Below are positions 1-5,761 of a DNA stretch of 6,339 nt, in pieces (within the stretch, counting starts at the first letter, position 1; each line of letters starts with the position of its first letter). The stretch covers positions 1 through 6,339 of the forward strand of contig CANKSK010000068.1 of assembly GCA_947485425.1 (NCBI GenBank). Direction: 5' to 3'. The notes under the pieces were generated by a model. That model was not told the origin of the DNA. It searched no databases and saw nothing but the letters and a program-made list of their open reading frames with translations. Position numbers and translations under genes: made by a program. This stretch comes from Bacteroidota bacterium. GTDB lineage: Bacteria > Bacteroidota > Bacteroidia > AKYH767-A > CANKSK01.

Positions 1-1624
1 ATAAAATGCTGTAGGTCATGCAAACCGCGCTGAGCCAGCTCATCAATAAGAACAGCACGGAAGATTTGGAGGGTTTGATCCCCAATGCTTTTTTGATGGG
101 CCCCCATTGGCCTTCTGGTTTTACTTTGAGATAAAAGGCAAAAAGTTTTTCATGGGAAGTAGGCTTGGTAAGAAAGGTCACCAGTATCCAGGTGATGGTG
201 GTAGCACCAACGGTAAAAAAGAAACTATTGGGGAATACCCACAGCAAGATTTTTTTTGAAACGTAATAGGCAATGAAAGGGGTGATGGTGGCTGCAATTT
301 CCGACCATGCGTTGATTCTCCACCAATACCATCTGAGGATGAGTACCAGTCCTAATCCGGCCCCGCACTCAATAATGAACACCCAAACATCTGATATGGA
401 GGTAATTCTTGAGGTGATGAATAAAGAAATCACCATCAGGAGCATGGTACAGATGCGAGAGGCTTTGATGAGTAGTTTTTGGGAAGCATTTTTGTTGATA
501 AAGCGATTGTAAAAATCATTTACCAAATAACTAGCACCCCAATTGAGTTGGGTAGAAATGGTGCTCATGTAAGCGGCTAGGAAAGCTACCAGCAGCAGTC
601 CTCGGAGCCCTACGGGTAAAAAATCTTTCATGGCCATCACATAACCCAATCTTTTTTCATCGAAGCCCAAATCAGGATACAGAACCAAGGTGCAAAGGCC
701 TACGATAATCCATGGCCAAGGCCTAAGGCAATAATGCGCTACTTGAAAAAACAGGGTGGCATATACGGCGTGTTTTTCGTTTTTGGCGCTCATGATTCTT
801 TGGGCAACATAACCCCCACCACCGGGCTCTGCGCCGGGGTACCAGCTCGCCCACCACTGTATGCCGATATAGGCAAAAAAGGTTGATGCTGAAATGACTA
901 GCATATTGATGCCACCGCTTTTGCCGATGTGCGGAAAAAAATCAAAGGAGGAGGCAGGAAGTTTGGCTTTTAGTCCGTCAATGCCGCCAATCTTATCAGA
1001 ATTTACCACAATGACGGCCAGAATGATGGTTCCTGTCATGGCAATGATAAATTGAAAAGCATCCGTAATGGCTACGCCCCAAAGGCCGGAAATACTTGAA
1101 TATACTGCTGTTATCAACATGGCCGCCGCTGCATAATAGAGGGATTGTTCCGCGCTGATGCCGAAGAACACCTGTAGTATGCTAATCAGTGCCACATTCA
1201 CCCAACCAATGATGAGAGAGTTCATAAAAAATCCGAGATATACAGATTTAAATCCTCTGAGCCAAGCGGCCTCCTTGCCACTGTAACGGAGTTCGATGAG
1301 TTCTACTTCGGTGAGCACTTCTGCTCTTCTCCACAATTTGGAAAAAAAGAAGGTCGTTAGCATTCCGCCGAATAAGGCATTCCACCAAAGCCAGTTTCCA
1401 GAAATGCCATTGCGGGCCACCAGCTCCGTGACCGCTAGGGGCGTATCGGCAGCGAAGGTCGTTGCCACCATGGAGATGCCGGCGATGAACCAGGTGAGGT
1501 TTCTTCCGCTGAGGAAAAAATCGGTCATGCTTTTTCCTGCCATTTTGCGGTAATACAATCCGATACCAAGAGAAATAAGGAAATAGGCGATAATAATAAG
1601 CCAATCAACAAGAGCTAAGTGCAT
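1..1624 (-). CDS. Sodium:solute symporter (SSS/SLC5 family), C-terminus beyond window
   Basis: Reading the minus strand from the ATG at 1624-1622 gives 541 codons with no stop, so the gene is partial and runs off the left edge. It is a polytopic inner-membrane protein expected to use the sodium gradient to import a small solute; the substrate cannot be told. The N-terminus (residues 5-24) is the first membrane helix, followed by the family-typical FFLSGRNLTWFIAGISMVAT (37-56). VYSSISGLWGVAITDAFQF (174-192) matches the SSF block usually written as GGlxAVxxTDxxQ. WWASWYPGAEPGGGG (257-271) and RPWPWIIVGL (301-310) are typical of a Bacteroidota subgroup often labelled Na+/glucose or galactose cotransporter. 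In AAYMSTIST (350-358), Ala351, Ser354 and Thr355 sit where Ala361, Ser364 and Ser365 of vSGLT bind Na+ at the Na2 site, which supports sodium coupling. Family members are usually about 550-650 residues, so little is missing. The ATG lies about 17 nt past the predicted transcript start, without a Shine-Dalgarno sequence. Confidence 0.93.
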   Translation of the reverse strand, partial: MHLALVDWLIIIAYFLISLGIGLYYRKMAGKSMTDFFLSGRNLTWFIAGISMVATTFAADTPLAVTELVARNGISGNWLWWNALFGGMLTTFFFSKLWRRAEVLTEVELIELRYSGKEAAWLRGFKSVYLGFFMNSLIIGWVNVALISILQVFFGISAEQSLYYAAAAMLITAVYSSISGLWGVAITDAFQFIIAMTGTIILAVIVVNSDKIGGIDGLKAKLPASSFDFFPHIGKSGGINMLVISASTFFAYIGIQWWASWYPGAEPGGGGYVAQRIMSAKNEKHAVYATLFFQVAHYCLRPWPWIIVGLCTLVLYPDLGFDEKRLGYVMAMKDFLPVGLRGLLLVAFLAAYMSTISTQLNWGASYLVNDFYNRFINKNASQKLLIKASRICTMLLMVISLFITSRITSISDVWVFIIECGAGLGLVLILRWYWWRINAWSEIAATITPFIAYYVSKKILLWVFPNSFFFTVGATTITWILVTFLTKPTSHEKLFAFYLKVKPEGQWGPIKKALGIKPSKSSVLFLLMSWLSAVCMTYSIL

Positions 1625-1647
1625 AGAAGCGGTTTTAAGATTTCAAG

Positions 1648-1678
1648 CAAATATACTTATATATCTTTTTTGCTGAAA
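1648..1678 (-). promoter_or_regulatory. Predicted Bacteroidota-type promoter of the symporter gene
   Basis: On the minus strand a perfect TATATTTG (-7 consensus TAnnTTTG) lies at 1655-1648. A near-match TTTC to the -33 TTTG box lies at 1678-1675, separated by 19 nt. Transcription would begin near 1641, giving a leader of roughly 17 nt. The spacing and the perfect -7 box are seen directly; the function is inferred. Confidence 0.5.
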
Positions 1679-1724
1679 TTTTATTTTCAAATGCCGCAGT
1701 GATTCAGATGCTCAAAAAATATCT

Positions 1725-1732
1725 TAACTTTA
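1725..1732 (+). promoter_or_regulatory. Predicted -7 box of the corA promoter
   Basis: TAACTTTA differs from TAnnTTTG only in its last base and ends 20 nt before the ATG at 1753. No TTTG-like -33 box is seen at the expected distance, so this is a weaker call. It helps decide the corA start, because an in-frame ATG at 1699 would lie upstream of this promoter. Confidence 0.35.
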
Positions 1733-1752
1733 CCATTCTTAACCTATCTAGC

Positions 1753-2898
1753 ATGAAAAAGAGGAATAAAAATAGGGGTGTTCTTTCGAATCACGAACAC
1801 AGCATGCGTCGCACGCCAATGGGCGCTTCTCCGGGATATTTAAATATTGCTGATGATGCATTGATGCCTCGGATTTTTGTGTATTTTTTTTCTTCCACTT
1901 TTTTTGAAGAAAAACAGGTTTCCAATTTTCATGAGTTGCAGCTTTACATGAAGAAGTATGAATCTCAAAACATACAATGCTGGATTGATATCCGTGGTTT
2001 GGGTGATCGTGAATTGTTGGAAAGCCTGGGTTCTTATTTTTCTATTCACCGCCTGGAAATGGAAGATGTGGTGAATGCCTATCAAAGGCCTAAAATAGAA
2101 GAATACGATAACCATTTGTTTCTCATCTCGCGGATGATATTTCGCAGAGATGAAGAATTGCACAATGAGCAATTGGCATTTTTTCTTGCTGCTGATTTTT
2201 TGGTTACTTTTCAAGAGCATTACGAAGATGTACTTGATCCGGTGCGTGAGCGTTTGCGCAAGGGAAAAGGGCAGATCCGAACCGCAGGCTTGTCTTATGT
2301 ATCCTATGCCATTATGGATGTGATTGTAGATAATTATTTTCCCATACTCGAGCAAATAGGGGATCGTTTGGATGTGTTGGAAGATGAGTTGTTATCCAAT
2401 CCAGATGTTTTTACGATGCAAAAAATACAAATGATTAAAAAGGAATTGATTATTCTTCGTCGTTCCATATGGCCTGAAAGAGATAAAATCAATTCACTGA
2501 TTCGTCTTCCAACAGAAATGATCAGTACAGATTCTAAAATCTTTTATCGTGATATCTATGATCACAGCATACAGCTTTTGGATTTGATTGAAAGCTACAA
2601 GGAAGTCACGGCAAGTATGATGGATATTTATTTGTCGAGTGTGAGCAATAAGATGAATCAGATCATGAAAGTATTGACCATCATCTCAACCATTTTTATT
2701 CCGCTTACTTTTATTGTGGGCGTTTACGGCATGAATTTTTCGCGCACGGATCCCAATACCGGCAAGGTGCTTGTTTACAACATGCCTGAATTGTATTCTG
2801 CCTATGGTTATCCTGCGGTGCTAGGGGGAATGCTTTTTATCGTGATTTTATTGACCTATTATTTTTATCGCCGGGGCTGGATTACCAAAAAGTTTTAG
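1753..2898 (+). CDS. corA: CorA-type magnesium/cobalt transporter
   Basis: This is a CorA (2-TM-GxN, MIT family) channel of 381 residues, expected to form a homopentamer in the inner membrane and admit Mg2+ and, less specifically, Co2+ or Ni2+. The first roughly 300 residues form the cytoplasmic funnel, with an alpha/beta part followed by long helices (for example DRLDVLEDELLSNPDVF and the MIKKELIILRRSIWPERD region). The pore helix (about 307-325) ends in the signature YGMNF, with GMN at 326-328. The periplasmic loop keeps MPEL (344-347), and the second helix (about 356-371) ends in a basic tail (YRRGWITKKF). The loop between GMNF and MPEL is about 12 residues longer than the two-residue linker of Thermotoga CorA. 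An ATG at 1699 is in frame but adds 18 untypical residues and lies before the predicted promoter, so 1753 is preferred; the GASPGYL segment is typical near the start of Bacteroidota CorA proteins. The gene is divergent from the symporter and convergent with msrB. Confidence 0.95.
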   Translation: MKKRNKNRGVLSNHEHSMRRTPMGASPGYLNIADDALMPRIFVYFFSSTFFEEKQVSNFHELQLYMKKYESQNIQCWIDIRGLGDRELLESLGSYFSIHRLEMEDVVNAYQRPKIEEYDNHLFLISRMIFRRDEELHNEQLAFFLAADFLVTFQEHYEDVLDPVRERLRKGKGQIRTAGLSYVSYAIMDVIVDNYFPILEQIGDRLDVLEDELLSNPDVFTMQKIQMIKKELIILRRSIWPERDKINSLIRLPTEMISTDSKIFYRDIYDHSIQLLDLIESYKEVTASMMDIYLSSVSNKMNQIMKVLTIISTIFIPLTFIVGVYGMNFSRTDPNTGKVLVYNMPELYSAYGYPAVLGGMLFIVILLTYYFYRRGWITKKF

Positions 2899-2926
2899 AG
2901 GTGCAGTATATACAAAGGCAGGATGG

Positions 2927-2962
2927 AATGATTTGATCATTTTCTATTCTGATGTATCAAAT
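2927..2962. terminator. Weak candidate terminator between convergent corA and msrB
   Basis: The 111-base gap between the two convergent stops contains AATGAT (2927-2932) and ATCATT (2936-2941) around a 3-base loop, followed by TTCTATTCT. An alternative pairing is ATTTGAT (2931-2937) with ATCAAAT (2956-2962). Both stems are short and AT-rich. A T-rich tract (3005-3017) directly at the msrB end has no good stem before it. The location suits termination, but the structure is weak. Confidence 0.2.
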
Positions 2963-3009
2963 GCACTCCGCATACCAAGCGATGCCAATACCCGGACCGT
3001 TAAATTTTT

Positions 3010-3522
3010 TTATTTTTCGTTTTGCGGTTCCAGTTTGATTTTTTTGAAATCGATGGAGATGGAGTTTACACAATATCTCAATCCGGTGGGTTGCGGTCCG
3101 TCATCAAAAACATGGCCGAGGTGTCCACCGCAGCGGGCGCACATGATTTCTGTTCTTTCCATGCCCAGAGAAACATCGGATTTCAAGGTAATTTTTGTTG
3201 AGTCGAGCGATTTGAAAAAGCTAGGCCATCCGCAGCCTGCGTCGAATTTGGCCTGGGAGTTGAAAAGAGGATTTCCACAGGCCGCACACACATAGACACC
3301 CTCTTCATTAAACTTCTCGTATTTGCCGGAAAAAGGCCTTTCCGTACCTTTTTTTCTTAGGATATAAAATTGTTCAGGGGAGAGTATTTTTTCCCATTCT
3401 TCTTCGGATGTATTGATTTTTTCGGTCATAGGGGATATTGTATTTTTGATTTCCGGTTTTGTTTGCGAGCAGGAATAGCTTGCACTTGCAAAGATCAGGG
3501 CAGGAATCAGTAGTTTTTTCAT
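3010..3522 (-). CDS. msrB: Peptide-methionine (R)-S-oxide reductase MsrB, exported (probable lipoprotein)
   Basis: MsrB reduces the R form of methionine sulfoxide in proteins, repairing oxidative damage. The 170-residue product has an N-terminal hydrophobic signal (residues 4-14) ending at SASYSC, so Cys18 is a plausible lipidation site although the lipobox is atypical. A polar linker leads to the MsrB domain (about 38-160). Zinc ligands form two CxxC pairs, Cys79/Cys82 and Cys128/Cys131. The catalytic Cys151 lies in RYCVNS, and the resolving Cys97 in GCGWPSF aligns with E. coli Cys63, so the two-cysteine thiol mechanism appears intact. HLGHVFDDGPQPTGLRYCVN is almost identical in pattern to E. 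coli MsrB. The signal peptide places the enzyme in the periplasm or on a membrane, so it would need a periplasmic reductant; no MsrA or DsbD/CcdA-like partner is in the window. The ATG at 3522 is chosen because it starts a classic MKKLLIPALIF signal. The gene stands alone, divergent from the HTTM gene. Confidence 0.96.
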   Translation of the reverse strand: MKKLLIPALIFASASYSCSQTKPEIKNTISPMTEKINTSEEEWEKILSPEQFYILRKKGTERPFSGKYEKFNEEGVYVCAACGNPLFNSQAKFDAGCGWPSFFKSLDSTKITLKSDVSLGMERTEIMCARCGGHLGHVFDDGPQPTGLRYCVNSISIDFKKIKLEPQNEK

Positions 3523-3542
3523 TGGTTTTTAGATAACAGAGG

Positions 3543-3550
3543 CAAATTAA
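3543..3550 (-). promoter_or_regulatory. Possible -7 box of msrB
   Basis: On the minus strand TTAATTTG (3550-3543) differs from TAnnTTTG at one position and lies about 20 nt before the msrB ATG. No clear -33 element is seen. A second candidate, TACTTTTA, lies just upstream. Confidence 0.25.
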
Positions 3551-3558
3551 TAAAAGTA

Positions 3559-3590
3559 TTTGAAATAATGTGAATAAATGAATACATTTA
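3559..3590 (+). promoter_or_regulatory. Predicted Bacteroidota-type promoter of the HTTM gene
   Basis: TTTG (3559-3562) is followed after 20 nt by TACATTTA (3583-3590), which matches TAnnTTTG except for the last base. Transcription would start about 10-12 nt before the ATG at 3608. Both boxes at the right spacing make this the best-formed promoter on the plus strand. It lies back to back with the msrB promoter region. Confidence 0.5.
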
Positions 3591-3607
3591 AGGTCAATTA
3601 GCTGCTT

Positions 3608-5119
3608 ATGGTAACCACATACAAATTGTTGCGGGAGCGCGTGCTCAGTATCTTTGCATTGGATTTGCGCGCCTTGTCATTGCTTCGCATAGGTGTTGCG
3701 CTTTTGATATGGGCAGATTTGATCATTCGTTTTTCTGATCTCAAAGCACATTATTCCGATGAGGGGGTGCTGCCCTTGCAGGTTTTGTTTTCTAATGCTT
3801 GGAATGGGGGATGGGTTTCTTTGCATACGATGAGCGGACTATGGCAGGTGCAGGCGCTTTTGTTTGTGGTAGCAGGTTTTTTTGCCATTTGTTTGCTGGT
3901 AGGCTATCAGGTGCGGATTTCTACCTTTGCCTCTTGGTTTCTGCTTATGTCATTGCAAAATCGCAATCCCATGTTGAATCAAGGAGGGGATGATTTATTG
4001 CGTATGACTTTATTTTGGGGGATGTTTTTGCCTTGGGGTTCCTATTTTTCACTTCGTTCTTTGCGGCATCCGGAGCAGAAGCTTCGTCAAACAAAGTATA
4101 TCGGATGGGCAGGGGCTGCCTATCTGATTCAAATTGCTTCTGTATATTTTTTTTCTGCTTTGCTAAAAGACTCTGCCGAATGGACACAAGAAGGCACGGC
4201 TCTATATTATGCCTTGAGCTTGGATCAGATGGTGTTGCCTCTGGGTAAACTGTTATATCCACATGCTGAATGGCTTCGTTTCTTAACCTTTGGTGTTTAT
4301 TATCTTGAATGCTTTGTCCCCCTGCTTTTTTTTATTCCCTTTTACACTTCATTTTTCAGGGTATTGGCGATTTGTTTATTGTGTATATTGAATTTGGGTA
4401 TTGGCTTAACCTTATATGTGGGTTTGTTTTTTGTGATAGGTATGGTAACGCTTTTGGGCCTCATTCCTTCATCTGTCATGGATAGATGGTATGGATATAC
4501 CAATATCTTTAAAGAGCTGGCGATGGATGCTTTTGAGGCGGTGGAAATATTTTTTTTAAAGCATGTACATATCAAATTTGTTTTTCGTTTTCCGCTTTTG
4601 GTACGCAATGCATATTACCGAAGCATACGGAATGCTTTTGTGGCTTTTCTATTGTTTTATGTGCTGATGTCGAATTGTGGAACAGTTCAGCGCATCGGTT
4701 ATGGGCCTGATAGTCATTTGCGCTGGATAGGGACCTTGCTACGTATTGATCAAAATTGGGGGATGTTTGCCCCAACGGTATTTAAGGATGATGGTTGGTT
4801 TGTGTTGGAAGCAAAAAAAATGAATGGAGGATGGATTGACATCAATCAAAAAGGAAAGCCTTTGCAGTATGCGAAGCCAGCAAAGATTGTTTCACTTTTT
4901 AAGAATGATCGCTGGCGAAAATATTCTGAAAACATTTTGTTTATCAGCAATAGCTATCTGCGGCCCTATTATTGCCATTATGCCCTTCAAAAGTGGAATC
5001 TTCAGCATCCTGAACAACTGCTTACGCAATTGAAAGTGGTGTATATGAAAGAGGTGAGCCTTCCCAACTATCAATATTCACCTCCGACTCATGAGGTGCT
5101 TTGTGAATGCAGCAATTGA
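3608..5119 (+). CDS. HTTM-domain membrane protein (vitamin K-dependent gamma-carboxylase-like)
   Basis: The 503-residue product is an integral membrane protein with an HTTM domain, the part shared with animal vitamin K-dependent gamma-glutamyl carboxylase. Helices lie at about 24-42, 80-100, 103-117, 131-148, 166-186, 225-246, 250-270, 272-288 and 341-356. Family blocks in order are RIGVALLIWADLI (27-39), HYSDEGVLP (48-56), NQGGDDLLR (124-132) in a loop, YFFSALLKDSAEWTQEGTAL (180-199) and LGIGLTLYVGLFF (263-275). After the last helix comes DQNWGMFAP (381-389), then a soluble extracytoplasmic tail with DDGWFVLEAKKMNGGW and little similarity I can name. Long stand-alone HTTM proteins of this type are common in Bacteroidota and mostly uncharacterised. 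True carboxylase activity is not implied: Lys187 in the SALLK block resembles the region around the carboxylase catalytic lysine, but I cannot align it with certainty. The gene has its own promoter and no same-strand partner nearby. The ATG at 3608 begins just before a conserved amphipathic lead into the first helix. Confidence 0.85.
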   Translation: MVTTYKLLRERVLSIFALDLRALSLLRIGVALLIWADLIIRFSDLKAHYSDEGVLPLQVLFSNAWNGGWVSLHTMSGLWQVQALLFVVAGFFAICLLVGYQVRISTFASWFLLMSLQNRNPMLNQGGDDLLRMTLFWGMFLPWGSYFSLRSLRHPEQKLRQTKYIGWAGAAYLIQIASVYFFSALLKDSAEWTQEGTALYYALSLDQMVLPLGKLLYPHAEWLRFLTFGVYYLECFVPLLFFIPFYTSFFRVLAICLLCILNLGIGLTLYVGLFFVIGMVTLLGLIPSSVMDRWYGYTNIFKELAMDAFEAVEIFFLKHVHIKFVFRFPLLVRNAYYRSIRNAFVAFLLFYVLMSNCGTVQRIGYGPDSHLRWIGTLLRIDQNWGMFAPTVFKDDGWFVLEAKKMNGGWIDINQKGKPLQYAKPAKIVSLFKNDRWRKYSENILFISNSYLRPYYCHYALQKWNLQHPEQLLTQLKVVYMKEVSLPNYQYSPPTHEVLCECSN

Positions 5120-5179
5120 GTTGTTGCCGTTATTCAATTGTGGGTATTACATTTTCAATTTTCCTTGTTGAGGGATTTT

Positions 5180-5217
5180 AAAAAAAACATATTTGAGCTT
5201 GGCGGCTCGATGGTTTT
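5180..5217. terminator. Candidate bidirectional intrinsic terminator
   Basis: TTGAGC (5193-5198) and GCTCGA (5205-5210) pair around the six-base loop TTGGCG, with one G-T wobble in the plus-strand RNA. An eight-base A-run (5180-5187) precedes the hairpin, giving a U-run for minus-strand transcripts, and TGGTTTT (5211-5217) follows it on the plus strand. It lies about 75 bases after the HTTM stop and directly after the stop of the minus-strand open frame ending at 5216, so it could serve both. The stem is short. Confidence 0.4.
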
Positions 5218-5533
5218 AAGGACAGTGGGTCAATACGCTTTTTTCTTTAAGGCCGCCGGCCGCAAGGAAAAACAAGGTGGCTATGATATGTAAAGAAGCG
5301 GTAAAATGTTTATTTTCGATGCGGATATCAAAAAAATATCGGTTCGGTAAGACGGCCGGAGGCCAATGGCTTCGCACGAATTGGGACAAGACGCTTAACA
5401 AAGGGGTTCGCTTTTGCAATTCAAAACGAAACCATTCATGTATTTGAAATCCCCAAGTAGCAATGGTATGAAGAAAGGCTACGTAAATAAGTAACCAATA
5501 GAAATTGTTGAGACTTTCTCCAGACCCCTCATG
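5216..5533 (-). pseudogene. Possible truncated membrane-protein gene (3' remnant), unrecognised
   Basis: The minus strand is open from just after a TGA at 5536-5534 to the TAA at 5218-5216, giving 105 residues with no ATG in frame. I do not recognise the family. The content looks protein-like: a hydrophobic helix YWLLIYVAFLHTIATWGF (residues 12-29), a charged stretch IHEWFRFELQKR (31-42), a WPPAVLPNRYFFDIRIENK segment (57-75) and a second hydrophobic helix HIIATLFFLAAGG (82-94). The stop is followed at once by a hairpin and U-run, as expected for a genuine gene end. Upstream of the TGA the sequence turns AT-rich with no matching frame, so the simplest reading is that the 5' part was lost and the acyltransferase side was joined here. 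Alternatives are a small protein using TTG at 5419 (67 residues), or chance. No promoter is seen on the minus side. Confidence 0.35.
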
Positions 5534-5563
5534 TCAAAACATTACCAATCCTAAAAATAAACA

Positions 5564-5571
5564 TATATTTG
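5564..5571 (+). promoter_or_regulatory. Predicted -7 box upstream of the small ORF and acyltransferase
   Basis: TATATTTG is a perfect match to TAnnTTTG. No TTG or TTTG is found 19-21 nt upstream, so the -33 element is missing or weak. A transcript starting near 5578 would carry a leader of about 55 nt to the 35-codon ORF and about 185 nt to the acyltransferase ATG. Confidence 0.35.
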
Positions 5572-5632
5572 CTGAGTAGTTATTCTAAAGAACTCAATTG
5601 CTTTATTTGTTATTTCATTTCAGCATGTAAAG

Positions 5633-5740
5633 ATGATAAAGGAAGTAAAAAGCTACGACGTCCATAACGTAAACAGCTCAGATTTCTTTAAAAATGTTGA
5701 CGATAAAACTGTTGAAATAAGCTATAACCGAGTTGGATAA
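5633..5740 (+). CDS. Small unrecognised ORF (35 aa), or gene remnant
   Basis: ATG at 5633 to TAA at 5738-5740 encodes a soluble, charged peptide beginning MIKEVKSYDVHNVNSSDFF and ending in EISYNRVG, with no signal peptide or membrane segment. I do not recognise it. It ends 21 bases before the acyltransferase ATG and lies downstream of the TATATTTG box, so it could be a leader gene in the same transcript. The frame stays open upstream to a TGA at 5573-5575, adding about 19 mostly hydrophobic residues, so it could also be the 3' end of a lost gene. Support is only the open frame, its position and its reasonable amino acid mix; at this length chance is quite possible. Confidence 0.25.
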   Translation: MIKEVKSYDVHNVNSSDFFKNVDDKTVEISYNRVG

Positions 5741-5761
5741 AAAAACAAACGCAGATTATAA

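Larger units (their letters stand above)
5120..5761. other. 642-base stretch without a clear intact gene
   Basis: This gap between the HTTM stop and the acyltransferase start contains, in order: AT-rich DNA with a 7-bp inverted repeat overlapping the HTTM stop (5113-5119 with 5134-5140), the candidate terminator at 5180-5217, the possible minus-strand remnant (5216-5533), an AT-rich section with a TATATTTG box (5564-5571), and a 35-codon ORF (5633-5740). It carries no terminal inverted repeats or transposase sequence that I can see. It contrasts with the compact spacers (85-128 bases) elsewhere in the window. Confidence 0.6.

Noticed and set aside
273..512. 79-codon plus-strand open frame
   Set aside because: It is antisense to the well-supported symporter C-terminal half, with no domain or promoter.
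1248..1604. Open frames on both strands within the symporter gene (minus 1248-1604 and plus 1296-1553)
   Set aside because: The symporter reading frame is continuous over the whole stretch with family motifs, so these are out-of-frame shadows.
1699..1752. Upstream in-frame ATG that would lengthen CorA by 18 residues
   Set aside because: It lies before the likely -7 box (1725-1732), and the added residues are not typical of the family; ATG at 1753 fits better.
1840..2355. 171-codon open frame on the minus strand across corA
   Set aside because: It lies opposite a clear corA coding frame; the translation has no recognisable domain and reads as an antisense shadow.
2933..3295. 120-codon plus-strand open frame opposite msrB
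   Set aside because: It is antisense to the conserved cysteine motifs of MsrB, and its translation has no family features.
3945..4262. 105-codon minus-strand open frame and other short frames inside the HTTM gene
   Set aside because: All overlap the conserved HTTM blocks in other frames and have no independent support.
5113..5140. 7-bp inverted repeat CAATTGA/TCAATTG over the HTTM stop codon as a terminator
   Set aside because: The stem is AT-rich with a 14-base loop and is followed by TGGGTATTA, not a T-run; the hairpin at 5193-5210 is a better candidate.
5120..5761. Insertion sequence or attachment site in the large spacer
   Set aside because: I found no transposase-like frame, terminal inverted repeats or target-site duplication, and no tRNA gene for an att site.
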